This document shows, piece after piece, positions 46,089 to 57,998 of a DNA stretch of 64,000 nt (within the stretch, counting starts at the first letter, position 1; the number at the start of each line of letters is the position of its first letter). A program made the position numbers and the translations under genes. The DNA comes from Trogon surrucura. Lineage: Eukaryota; Chordata; Aves; Trogoniformes; Trogonidae. The stretch spans positions 14,801,001 through 14,865,000 of the forward strand of contig CM036618.1 in NCBI GenBank assembly GCA_020746105.1, read 5' to 3'. The notes under the pieces were generated by a model. It had not been told where the DNA came from. It worked only from the letters and a program-made list of their open reading frames with translations, and made no database searches.

Positions 46089-48990
46089 TGATATTTAAAC
46101 TTCTTTTTTTTTTTCCTAGATGAATGTTCATCTCAGAATAAGACAAACAATAACTCTATCATGGGGAAGAGTTTGTATTTATTCCACAGTATATTTTATA
46201 TTGAATTTTGACTCAGAAATGGCAACAGTGCTTATAGATACTTAGTTCCCATAACACATCAGAAAGTGGCACACTGTACTTTGTGCTCCAGAGCTACTGA
46301 TATTCACAGTGAAATGATTATGATGATCATGAGCCTTTAGGTGTTACAGCAATGAGACAGTGAATATATGGATGGCTAGACTGTTTCATCTCTTACAAGT
46401 CTATGCTATGACATTTCCATCTTTTGAATACTAGAGCAAGTGAAAAAATCAAAAGACTTAGTTATTCCTAGTTAAGAAAGAAACAGTTCATATATCAACA
46501 CCAATATCAGAACTTACACTGTTCACTCCATGCAAACCATAACAGTCCATCAACAAGAAGACTCACCTTCCCAAATCAAAAAGTGATCTTGACTACCTCT
46601 CATTCAATTTAGTCAAGGGCTATCAGTTCATAATAAGATGGTTGATTCTAGGTGCTCTAAAAATCAGTGGTTGTGGTCTTGGATGATTCTTAAATGCAAA
46701 GATTATGATTCAGAAGTTCCTTATGCATGCAATTCTGGATGTGAAGTGGCAATTTTATGTGATTCATGCAGAGAAGCATTGTTATTTTTTCACATTTTTT
46801 TTGTCATGCAAAGTGAACTTGAGAAAAATGTTTACTTATTTTCCTTGGGCTATCCTGACCAGCTAGAAGAAGTTTAACTCTCAGTTTAAACTTTGTATCA
46901 CAATAAAGTAACAAATTCCATTTGGGCCACTTTATTTATAATTCTCCTTTCGACATCCTCAGTTGTCTTATGTGTGACCACCATCTTTGCATCCTTTCTG
47001 TAATTCTTAATTTTTCAAGATACTGATATACTATTCAGTAATCAGAAAAGTTGACAATTTCTTTGTATTTGAGTGAGCTATGATTTGACAATATGATTTT
47101 GAGTGAATATGACCAGATCCTTTTTGTGAATGGCAGGTTTCTTGAGCATTTTTTTAAATACCGGTCTCCCTGTTAAGCCACAGGACATGGAGTGTCATAG
47201 AGGAAGTATCAAGATAATGGAACACAAGAGTTGTAACCAGGCAGCTGATAGATGTTTTCTGGCCAAGGAGAGAATTTCTGTGTTCCTAACGCAGAAATCG
47301 CCAATTTATCCAAGACTGCTAGGCAGTGATCCTTTTTTTAAAAAAAACAAAAACAAAAACCTTGCAACTAGTAATCCCCTGAGTAGACTTAGAAAAGAGA
47401 ATTTGGACTAAATACATAATCAGTGGCCTTTCCAGGAAAGCTGGGGTACCTTGATAAAACCTTTCACTGCTCCAACTTGCTCAAATCCTGTAAACATACA
47501 AATAGGACATTCACTTTCAATCTGCCATCTTTTTGAGCATTACAATATCATAAAAGGAAGCAGGTGTTGCTGAGTAAGAGAAATAAAAGAAATTGAATGG
47601 CGAGCTTTGTTAGAGCAGTTAAAACCCCTCAAGCTGCATTCACAGAAGGTAAAAAGGAATGAAGAAAATAAGCCAGATACTAGAATAAAGCACTAATTGT
47701 AAAGTGAAATGAAAACACTAAATTCAGAAGGTGATAATAGTTTTTAGCTTTAAAAAAAAATAGAAAATGAATAGAAATAAATGTATAATCAGTATAGAGA
47801 GAAAAAAAAAAAAGAAATCAGATGCTGTAGAGGTATGATCAGCAAGTTTTAGGAGCCTAATTAGGCATAATAACACTTGGCATTATACAGTGGGTGTTGA
47901 ACAGTCCTTACTTTTAAATGTTCTAAGATGTACTTTGAATCTGTCAGCAAATTAACTCTTGTATCTTTTTTTTTTTTTTTTCTTTTCTTGTAGTGGTAAT
48001 CACAGACTTACACAGACCTAATTAGAAATTGCAGTTGAATTTTTTGAATTTTAGCGGATTAATTTTCTTTAAAATGTCATAACTCCTGTTACACCTGGAA
48101 ATGGACACTGAAGAGCAGAAATGTTGTTCTGAGTTTAGTGAAGCAAATTAATCTGTTATTTTGGTACACAGTTGCTGCTTTAAACATTAGTTCGTGGTCT
48201 TCCAAATTCTGTAGTGCTTCTGCGTTGGAAAGGAACTGTAAAGCAGATCTGTGAGAGTTTCTGACATTGATTAATTCCATTCTGAAAACAATTAATCAGG
48301 GTATACAGCATCTGCTTTTATTTCCACAGCAGAGAGAGAAAACACAATAGGATACAGTCCATCCATGTAAAACCAATCAAACGAGTTAAACTGTCAAGTG
48401 GGTGAACATGAGTAATGGGAGTCAAATTTAGTGCAGCATGTGTTATGTGCATTAACATCAAAGGAGATTTTTAAAAAGAAGGTTGGCCAAATGAGAAAAC
48501 TTGGCCATGTGAAATATATATGTTACTGAAATACAGGTGAAAGAAAAGGATCAGTGGCACGTGGTAATCTAGCCATAAACTATCCTGAACAGACAAGATG
48601 TGGATAATAGAGATGGACATGTGGAACTAAACCTTCAGGAGACCATAGCAAATCTGATAGATTTTTACTGTTGACCTCATAATCAGAGCAAATGGAGCAC
48701 AGTGTGTTGTGAGACATTTAAAAGAGTTAAAACAGATAGAGCAGTAATAATGAATGATTTCAATGGCACACAAAAAAATTGATCAAACCATAATAAATGT
48801 TAGAAGTAGTTTCCTAATGATTTTAAACAATTACATCTTAGACCCATTATTTCACACATGTAGAAGTTAAAGAAATTCCCCTCAGCCTACTCTCTTGCAA
48901 TTCACAGAAAATAATGAAAAAAGAAACAGCTAAGGTGAAGACTTTAACAAACACTAACCATAACAGAATGAGAAAAAAATGTTTTATTTG
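46089..48990. other. unique AT-rich DNA
   Basis: A T16 run at 47966-47981 and a candidate exon at 48095-48281 are the only items of note. Confidence 0.45.
48095..48281 (-). CDS. candidate 187-bp exon, unknown protein
   Basis: Acceptor TTAATTGTTTTCAG and donor CAG|GTGTAAC enclose one leading base and 62 codons. The frame starts MELINVRNSHRSALQFLS, with the ATG in a good context (A at -3, G at +4), so a first coding exon is also possible. It continues NAEALQNLEDHELMFKAATV and ends LLFSVHFQ. The exit phase (0) suits the 51-bp candidate at 42290. The donor is mediocre and the protein unrecognised, so chance remains likely. Confidence 0.25.
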
Positions 48991-49195
48991 GAAGTTGTGG
49001 ATGCCCCCTCCCTGGAAGTGGTCAGGGGCAGGCTGGATGGGGCTTTGAGCAACCTGGTCTAGTGGGAGGTGTCCCTGCTTGGGGCAGGGGAGTTGGAACT
49101 AGATCATCTTTAAGGTGCCTTTCAATCCAAACTATTTTATGATTCCATGAGTGATTCTGTGGTTCTGAGATTCTATGATTCTACGATTCTGATTC
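48991..49195 (+). mobile_element. CR1 3' end with expanded tail
   Basis: GAAGTTGTGGATGCCCCCTC starts the C-terminal codons; GATGGGGCTTTGAGCAACCT and GGTGTCCCTGCTTGGGGCAG are CR1 3' UTR. The tail is an irregular run of GATTCTATGATTCTACGATT-type units to about 49195. Confidence 0.9.
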
Positions 49196-49305
49196 TAAAT
49201 TTCTATGAGCAGCTGTATCTTAATTGGACCTGAGAAAGACTGTGATTGATTTGCCATTTAAGAACATTTACTATTTTTTTTTACTATTCACCGACTGGGT
49301 ACCTG

Positions 49306-49320
49306 AAAAAAAAAAAAAAA
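49306..49320 (+). repeat. A15 run beside the LTR
   Basis: Fifteen A four bases before the LTR start. Confidence 0.9.
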
Positions 49321-49324
49321 TAGC

Positions 49325-50885
49325 TGTCATGGTTTGAGCCCATGGAGCCAGCAACAAAGAACCAGAGCCACTCTCTCATTCTTACCACCCTCCTTTTTGG
49401 GATGGGGAGGAAAAAACTCAACAAAAGGCTTGAGGATCAAGATTAAAGACAGGGAGGGCTCACTCACCACTTACAGTGAAAGGCAAAAACCAGAATAGAC
49501 ATGGGGAGAAGACATCAATTTAATTTACCATCACCATTTATTGACTAGATGTAAGAGACTGTTTTAAGAACTTTTGCCTCAACCTTGCTGGTGTTAAAAC
49601 TTGCTAAAACGCCCCATGAAGAAATATTTGTTTCATCCTTGCCAAAAGACTCTGTGAAGAAGAGACTGTGTTAAAACCTAAACGACAAGGCTGCCGTTAC
49701 AAACTGGGACCTCTGATAAGTTCTAAAACAACAACTTCAGAGCTCAGCCCTGATAAGCCCCACGACTTGACTTGACTATTGATAAAGATGACTTCAGGGC
49801 CCAGTCCTGATAAGCCAGGGGGCTCGAAGTTCTGAACAACAACTTCTGGGCCCGCCTCAACCGCCAATACAGCTGTTGTCTTGCAAGCCCACCGGTGTGT
49901 GAGCTCACCGATGTAACTGCAGATAAGGCAGCTGCCCTGCAAGCGCAAAAGCTCAACGGTGTGCAAGCGCGAAGGTACACAAACCGTCAAGTCATCCGAC
50001 GTCTGCAAGAAATGGGCCCTCCGGACACCTCTGCATGCCCCGCTGACAGAGGCGACGCTGGGGGGGGGGTGAAGATCGCTCCTGACGACCCTCACGCGCA
50101 TGCGCTGAACAGGCTGAGGATAAGCAAAGTGGCTCTTGGAACACTATAAAATGCCACCATGAACAGCTGTTCTTTGGAGATCTTCCCCACCGAATCGAAA
50201 CAGGCGGACCTGCGAGACGTCGCTGGATCTGTGGTGGTAGCTATACTTCCTGCTATTCTAAACATTTTACTGCTTCGCTTTTCCTTTTCCTTATCTTTCT
50301 TTCCTATTGCTCTCCAGTGGTTGTTAGTCAATAAAGGGTTTTACTTTTGTGACATCTGACACCGTTTGTGTCTTAATTTCACCTTTGCGATCGAAACGAA
50401 TCACCTTGACCCTAACCTCTACCAGGTATAAGCGGCTCAGGACACTAGATCATATCACGATAGTGAGAGGAATACATGAATAAACCCAACCAGAATAAAC
50501 CCACACCTCTCCCTTCTTCCTGGGTACCTCCTCCCCCATCACTGTAGGGGGGCAGGGGATGAGTAGTGCTGTCCCTCTGACCATTACTCATTGTCCATGG
50601 CAATCTTTCCTCCTTGAGGAGAGGACTCGTTGCAGTCTTCCCCTGTTGCCATGTGGTATTCCTTTCACAGGAGACAGTCCTCCTCCTCCACATGAGTCCT
50701 TCCCACCAGTGTGGGACCCATGCACAGGCTACAGTGGCCTTTCCTCTAGCACAGGTCCCCCTCAGAATCGCAGTTCACTTCAGGCTCATCCTTCTCCTCC
50801 GTGGGCTCTCCCCTGGCACAAGGTCCTCCATGTGCTCCTGCATCCCAGACATTTTGCTCTGTCGATCTCCTCAGTCAGCCGAGCT
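49325..50885 (-). mobile_element. ERV LTR family A, copy 3, split and truncated
   Basis: Opens TGTCATGGTTTGAGCC on the plus strand and matches copies 1 and 2 through the AACAAAGAACC and TTGAGGATCAAGATTAAAG segments up to TTTATTGACTAGA. It is then interrupted by an 895-bp LTR (49550-50444) and resumes at TCATATCACGATAGTGAGAGG. Similarity to copy 1 stops around 50885, after the GATCTCCTCAG segment. About 330 bp of the other end (up to the TGACA terminus) is missing, so the right part was deleted. Confidence 0.78.
49550..50444 (+). mobile_element. Solo ERV LTR, family E, nested, perfect 5-bp target duplication
   Basis: An 895-bp LTR with ends TGTAAGAGACTG...GGCTCAGGACA. CTAGA flanks it at 49545-49549 and 50445-50449. 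On the plus strand TATAAA (50145-50150) precedes AATAAA (50330-50335) by about 185 bp, the order expected for U3-R, and U5 follows with the GTGTCTTAATTTCACC stretch. CpG density is high around 49850-50110 and 50370-50410, consistent with recent insertion. No internal genes. The host sequence is another LTR, giving relative ages. Confidence 0.9.
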
Positions 50886-53800
50886 TCAAATAGATTTGAG
50901 GCATAGCTGGAACGGGTCCATATAGCCAAGAAATAAATTTAATTGTCCAGGTCACGCAGCTGTAGAGAAATATTTTTCTATACACAGTTTTATTTTACCT
51001 TAAAAAATAATTTAAAAACTATTGAGTAAAAGTTGTCTGATAGGAATTATTTCTTAGGCTTTCAGAGTTCAGGCCTGACACAATTGTCTTTAAGTTGCTC
51101 AAAAAAAGAATAAAATTAGAGATTTTTTTTCTGTTGATCTGAAAATGTACAGAGAAGAAAAGCAGCAAAATACTATTTGTAAGGATCTGAAGTACTGGAT
51201 TAATATATTGTAATGCATCAATTTAGCAAGAGGGTACTACTGAAAATTGTTTCTGTGAACACCATAAATAGTTCAGCATCACAGAAATAGCATTATATTT
51301 GTGTTTTGAGACAGGAAAAAATAGTCATGATATGTCCTTCCTGTTAATGGAATTACACTGTTGCAGTTATTTTTCTTCAAAGAAAGATATTTTTAGAGTA
51401 GTTTTCATATCTAGATGATTTTCCTAGAGGTTTTCCTTTAAACACTTAAGCTTTGAGAAAAAAATTGTATCAGAATATTTTGAAACCATTTCATTGTTCA
51501 AAACAAGTACAGCATTTCAGCAGACAATCAATTTTCAAAGTTATTTTATTCCAGGTACAAAACATACATTTCAGTGGACTGCTGAAAGATTCTGGAGTAA
51601 TATGTGGATTTAAATATTTAACATTTAAAAATAAATTATATTGAATAAACACTGAATCAATATCTCATCAACATGACAAAACAATGATTCTAATTGGAAA
51701 TTACAGTCTTGCAGAGCAACATAAAAAAGGTTAATCTTAAAAAAAAATGTAATTAGTAATTCATGTTTAACTCTAAATGCTAGTTTCTCATCCAATTAAG
51801 ATCCATCTGCTCATAGCCTTTTTTTGTGCATATCAAACATGATGCTAAAAAAAAAATATTCAAAAGTCTTCACGCAGAGAGGAAATAATACCCTCATTAA
51901 TGAGAATTGTGCATCATTCTTATTATTCTGGCACAAAAAATAATAATCTAATGAGTTATCTGTGCTTGTTGTAAGCTGACTTGAAGATTAATCTTTGTTA
52001 ACTACTTGTTTAATGTTACAGTTAATAATTATTATCTTGTAGCCCTATATCCTCCATCACTTCCTTGAATTGAATCAATTCTTTTTTTAACTTATAAGAG
52101 GATGTTTGTCTTTGCTTAAGGCTACTTTGTACAAAGGACATCTGAAAGGTCATAGGGTGCTGATTCTGTGAGAGTTTATTCTGCATGAAACCCACAAATC
52201 ATTCTTCATAAGTTTCCATATTTATGGCTTTCCACAATAAAAGAGAACCTTTTACTGACATTTTCTTCGACATGAATGGCAGCCACATAACTTTATATCA
52301 TGTTGACTGATAAATATTTTCACACTTTCTTCAATGACAATGGACCTTAGATGAATTAGCATAATCTATTGTACGCTACAAATATTTTCTGAAATCTATA
52401 AAGGTTAATCATTATTGATTTTATTTTGGCAGAGAATATCCCCAACTTTGGCTGTCTTAGAGACTAATAACAATTTAGAAACAAAACATTTAATAGCACT
52501 CATGTTCAAGATTTAAATTTTGCTGCTGGTAGAACCTTGACTGGAAGAGGTCCATGTGACTTTGGCTTTTCTACCTAGAATTGTATTGACAACTTGCTAA
52601 TTTGTGAATTTTCCTCTATGTTTTTATTCTATAATTTTTTTTTATATCAAACCAATTTCACTCAAGAGCTGGAGATGAAGTATATCTTTAGAAATTTTTT
52701 TTCTTTCCTGGTAAAGTAGAAATAATTATGGTAAAACTAAAAAGGTAACATATTAAATAAATAAGTAAATTAAAATAATGCCAAAGTTTGCCCTTTATTT
52801 TCACCAAAATGAGCAAATGAGCAGTCACAGTTCCCGCTGTGATGATATCTCAATCCCCTGCACACGTTGCATTCTAGTTGGCAGCACATATCAGCTTTAA
52901 TGCTTTAATATATTTATACAAAGCAGCTGAGTTAAAATTGATGGGGGTTCATAATTTTGAATATGTTGCCTTTTGTGTATGTAACACCGCAACCATAACA
53001 CACCATTAATGTTTTTTCTCCATTTAATTGTGTAAAGAATTGATTATACACCTTCTGGTGTGCTACATACTATGCTATAGAATGATGAGCTGCATCTTCA
53101 GCTTGTGAGAAGGATATAACTGGTGATATCTTGAAGCTACAGCTGTCTGCTGCAGCTGAGACTCTGTTGGTACAATTAGCATGGAGAGGATACAGCACAT
53201 TAACATCAAGACATTGCAAGGTCTTTGCTTGCCTTGCAATAGATTTTCCCTGAAATTGGAATGTTAATTCTAGTCTCTGGGGAAAGAACAGCTACCTGAT
53301 CTTGTGCTTGATTACAGGGGTGTAAATCAGAAAGGACTTGCTGAATTCAGTGAAGTTATTCAAGTATGCAAATCAGTGTGATGCCCTCATTGGGCCTGAA
53401 AGATATTGTGTCAGGTGACCTGAAATAAGCTTGTGGTGGCGTGAAAGAAGTGCCTGTAATGTACTTTCGTTTGGTTTACAAGTAAAGAATAATTTTAGAC
53501 CAGCACTCTTTACATTCTCATCAGAGACATTCTTGGTGCTGTAAGAGCTGACAAGGTACATTTTTTTCTTTTTGACTTACAAATCAGAGGCTGACCAGAA
53601 CCCAACTTTGGAGGTGATGTGGGACAAGGACTGCTTTTAGTGGTAAATATTTATTAAGCTAATTATTCTTTGGTTTAGTACCTTCTTTAACAAACACAAT
53701 CTACTCAATGTTAAAGCAAGTTAAAGCCAATTGAAATAAAATGTATTTCAGGAACTGGTATAAAATTTTGCTGTTTGGTCTTCAGGACATTTCAATACAA

Positions 53801-56800
53801 GACAACTTTGCAAAGAAAGTTGTCCAGAAAGGCACAAAGATTTCTCCTTCTTTGTTGTGTATTGACGGACTCTTCATTGGCCTGGGCTTTTGCCAGAGGT
53901 GGTGAGAGAGGTTTGCCAATTGTGGGAAATCTGGCTAGCCAAATTTACCATCATCACTGCTGCTCTAGGAAAGGAAGCTATTAGATCATGGTAGTGAAAT
54001 GAACAGGTTGTGGAAATGGCCGTCAAGAGAATAAAAGGGTCATTTCATAACCAAATGTCCGGCTGTAGCTGTGAACCTGGACTGTTTCTCTGATCTCAGC
54101 TGATTTGAGCAGCAAGAGCGAAGCTGGTAGAAAGTGAAAATAGTAGCATAAGTGTATCTCCACGAAAGGGAAAATGGAAATACTCTAGATTCCATAACAC
54201 CAGTTCCTTTCTACAGTATGAGTTTGTAATATAAAAAAAAAAAAAGGTTTGAACTTCATTCTGCTTGATTGCTTTTCTGAGGTGTTATTACACAGTCCCT
54301 GTTATAAAGTAATTTGACAATTTTATTTGTTGCTTAGCTTCCTGTGCCTGATGGCAGAGTTGAAGCCAATTACTTTCATTCATTTCTCTATTTCCAAGAA
54401 TAAGAGAACAAAATTCAACCATAGTGAAGGCAAACATAACACTGGAAATCATTAAAGCGACTGTGCACACGGAAAGGTCCTGGGTTATGTGATGTGCACA
54501 AAGCAGTAGATGACACTGACACCTTTCCCTCCAGTTTCTGTGAAGAGCTGTATGAAATGAGGTCAATGCTCAGAGGAAAGCTTTTTTTTTTTTTTTCGTT
54601 CTTGTTTAACTGAGTCTCAGGCCTGTAATTTACTACCACAAGAAACAAATCCATTGTGATTTGCAGTTACCTTATTCTGTGGTCTGACACATGAAATATT
54701 AGATTGATTTAACAAAGATAAAAAAAAGTTGACTTAATACCTTTACTTAGATACCGTACCTTGAGAGTGTAATATTTTACTCAAGCTAGATTTTCCCCTC
54801 TACTTTAAAAACTATTTTTTTTTTGCTTAACAAGTAAAGCTTTATTAAGTTTTCAAAGTTATGTTTCAACATTATGCTCTGCATCTTTCTGATGAAGCAT
54901 AGTCTCACTAAAGTACTATTTAAATATAAATCATAAATGATCGTTTTCGGTTAAGGACAGAACATAACTCCATACTGCCATCAATGAGCAAGAAAACAGC
55001 AGAATTTATTTTTTTTTCTTTCATAAAATTTTTCACAGTTTTTAATAAAAGACAGATTGATTCTTTCATTCTTACAAAATAATTGCTCACTATTATTGGA
55101 AATTTCGACAAATGTGTTTTCCTCAGGAAATTCAGGTGTCTGGGTTACTTCATTGTTGAGGTTGAGGGAGGGACTAAAAATCACCACCACTTAAATGTTT
55201 TCAGTAGAGGTTGAGCATATTGTCCATAAAATAGAATTGATTAATGTTTAAATTTCTGTAGCTATTTTTTCAAGAAAGAGGAAAAAAATTCATTTTAACA
55301 GACTTTTCAAAGATTGTCATTCACGTAGATCTTGTCAGACTCTCTCCTCTACTCTGTAACAAAGTCATCAGAGGTGGGAATTATTCTGACCATAACTTCA
55401 CTCACTCAAAAAATTAGTTTGAACCATTTAGTTTAGCCCCTTATACTACCATGGAGGTTCTCCCAAAGGCGATATTTTCTCCACCTAGTTTTTTGTTTGA
55501 AATTTAAACTCTACTTATTTTCTTTTTTTTTTAATTCTTTTTTTTTTTAACCCTAATAACTAATAATTACTATGGATTACAGGCTGTGTTAGTGAGCTAG
55601 TACACCTGTCCCAACAAACAATTGCAACTTCCAGTTAGCAAATAAAATCAAAATTACCAAACTCTTATTTTATTTTTATTTTTCCAAGGAAAACAAGAGT
55701 AAGTTTATTATTATTTATTTTGAGAGTTTGTGATGATAGGACCTACCTGACTAAAGGGATGTTATTTTCTAAAAGTGAGACTTTGGTGGTCTTATGAACA
55801 CTACTAATAAATAAAAACTTTCGGCAAAACTGTGCCATGTAGTTATAATCCAAGCCTGTACCTCTACAGACAGTTGAATAAACAGATGTGGGAAAGGAAA
55901 GGATCAGATGGGTTTCATTTGTGACAAACTATCTTTGAGAATAGTGCAAATAGCTTCATTTAGTTCTTTATTCAGGATCATGTGGTGAATCAGTGTGTGA
56001 GTGAGGAGTAGGCACTGGAGGCTTCTGTTACAGGGGTCGGATTTTTTCATGTAGGTGGATTGTGGAGCTTTATTATGTGAAGCTCAAGTTGGCAACTCTA
56101 TAGGGCTTCATATATGCTGGCCCAAATTCTTGGGTGATATTTTTGCATAATATCAAATTCCTTATGTCTCCTGTTGTCCTGATGTTGGAGAAGTTAATCA
56201 CAGTTTTGGACTGCCTGTGATACAATGATTATAAGATTGTTACTTTCTTTATTATTCTCTGTCTCTTTTTTTTTTTTTTTTTTCTCTTTCCTCTTTTCAC
56301 TGTGTACTGAATAGGAACAAATGAGGCTTTTTTGAGGTTGTCATTTTGGTTTAAATTTTCCTCTCTTCTATTCTTCACCCCCTCAGTGATTATAAACTCA
56401 CTGCAGAAAATGAACTGAGGTGTAATGGTGCAGCAGAGGTGTACGAATATATTTTGAATGATAAATGAGTGCTGAAATGCCATTACAAACCAGCACTGCT
56501 GTTATGCTTACTTCACTACATTCTGAATTTGTCTGTGATTTTTTTTTTTTTTTCATCTAATCACTCAGAATTCACCTGCTTCGGGGAGGGGGGAGCATGT
56601 TGCATATTAAGAGATGCCTTCTTTCATCTCTTTTTTCACATTTCATGCTCAGAATCTTTCAAATTCAGAAGCTGGAAAGGAGAAATGTTGTGTATTTTCT
56701 GTCCTTGAGCAGTCAGTCATGATTTCTGCTAACAAAATCTGCACTGATGTTTACACCAGCAAATTGACTGTGCTGTTTCTCAGTTTCATCAGATTAATTG

Positions 56801-57212
56801 GATGACATTTCATACCTGTTTAGGGCATTAGAAATCTCAGACCACTTTTTAATTTGTTTATTTCAAGATGAAATTATCTAATTTTATAGCTATCTCCCTT
56901 GATTCCTTTTCTTCATTTCCTCTTTGGTTGCTATCTCACCTTTTTGTGTTCATTGTTAATTTTGTATCCTTATTTTGTCTAGTATTCTTTCTTTCACAAC
57001 ACCACTTCAACAGTTTTAATTTGTTTATATTCCTTGAAGTTAATTTGTGTGTCCAGTTGCAAATGAATTCCCTGTTCTATATGCTGCACCTTTTACGTAG
57101 TTATTCGTTCAGAAATCCTGTTGTTATTTGATTATTTACTGCCCAGGACACCACAATTATAAAAAAAAATGCAAATCAAACAAATTATCAAGCGTCAAAT
57201 AATGATCCATGC
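50886..57212. other. 6.3-kb unique AT-rich stretch
   Basis: No LINE or LTR. Homopolymers at 54233-54245 (A13), 54582-54596 (T15) and 56266-56283 (T18). One plus-strand candidate exon is listed separately. A minus frame at 54566-54288 has a hydrophobic stretch but no usable splice sites or family match. Confidence 0.45.
53786..53901 (+). CDS. candidate 116-bp exon, unknown protein
   Basis: Acceptor CTGTTTGGTCTTCAG (good pyrimidine tract) and donor GAGGTG|GTGAGAG. From phase 0 it reads DISIQDNFAKKVVQKG, then TKISPSLLCIDGLFIGLGF, for 38 codons plus two bases. The protein is unrecognised. Only one exon is seen, so coding status is a guess. Confidence 0.2.
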
Positions 57213-57998
57213 AAACCTCATGAGGTTCAGCAAGGCCAAGTGCAAGCTTCTGTGTCTGGGATGGGACAATTCCTGATTACAACACAGGCTGGGAGATGAA
57301 GGGATTGAGCGCAGCCCTGCAGAGAACTTGGAGGCACTGGTGAATGAAAAACTGGACATGAGCCAGCAATGTGCACTCATAGCCCAGGAAACTAATAGTG
57401 TCCTGGGTTGCATCAAAAGAAATGTGGCCAGCAGGTCAAGGGAGGTGATTCTGCCCCTCTATTCTGCTCTTGTGAGACTCCACATGCAGTGCTGTGCCCA
57501 GCTCTGCAGTTCTCAGCACAAGAAAGACATGGACCTGTTGCAGCGGGTCCAGAGGAAGGCAATGAAAACAGTGAGAGGGCTGGAACACTTCTCCTGTGAG
57601 GACAGGATGAGAGTGTTGGGATTGTTCAGCCTGGAGAAGTCTCCAGGGAAAACTTATTGCTGCCTTTTGGTACTTAGAGGGTGCTTACAAATAAGATAGG
57701 GAGAGACATTGAACTGGGACTAGTAGTGAAAGGACAAAGGGCAATGGTTTTAAATTGAAAGTGAGTAGATTTAGACTGCATACAAAGACGATATTTTTTA
57801 CAATGAAGGTGGTGAGACACTGGAACAGGTTGCCCAGAGAAGTTGTGGATACTCTCTCCCCAGGAGTATTCAAGGCCAGGTTGATCGGAGCTTTGAGCAA
57901 ACATATCTAGTAAAAGATGTCCATGCCCATGGTAGAGGCATGGGAACTAGATGACCTTAAAAGGTGTTTTCTCACTCAAGCTATTATATGATTCTATG
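57213..57998 (+). mobile_element. CR1 LINE, 5'-truncated
   Basis: A plus-strand copy starting in the MRFSKAKCKLLCLG-like region (ATGAGGTTCAGCAAGGCCAA). The frame at 57328-57699 has [35 protein letters not shown] and LGLFSLEK before a break. The rest is frame-broken, with the TGGAACAGGTTGCCCAGAGA block, and ends TATTATATGATTCTATG. Moderately old. Confidence 0.9.

Noticed and set aside
49697..50149. 134-codon minus frame and overlapping plus frame
   Set aside because: Within the family E LTR, explained by its GC-rich U3 region.
54288..54566. Minus frame with a hydrophobic stretch, considered as a membrane protein exon
   Set aside because: The overlapping alternative frame is equally open, no paired splice sites, no family match.
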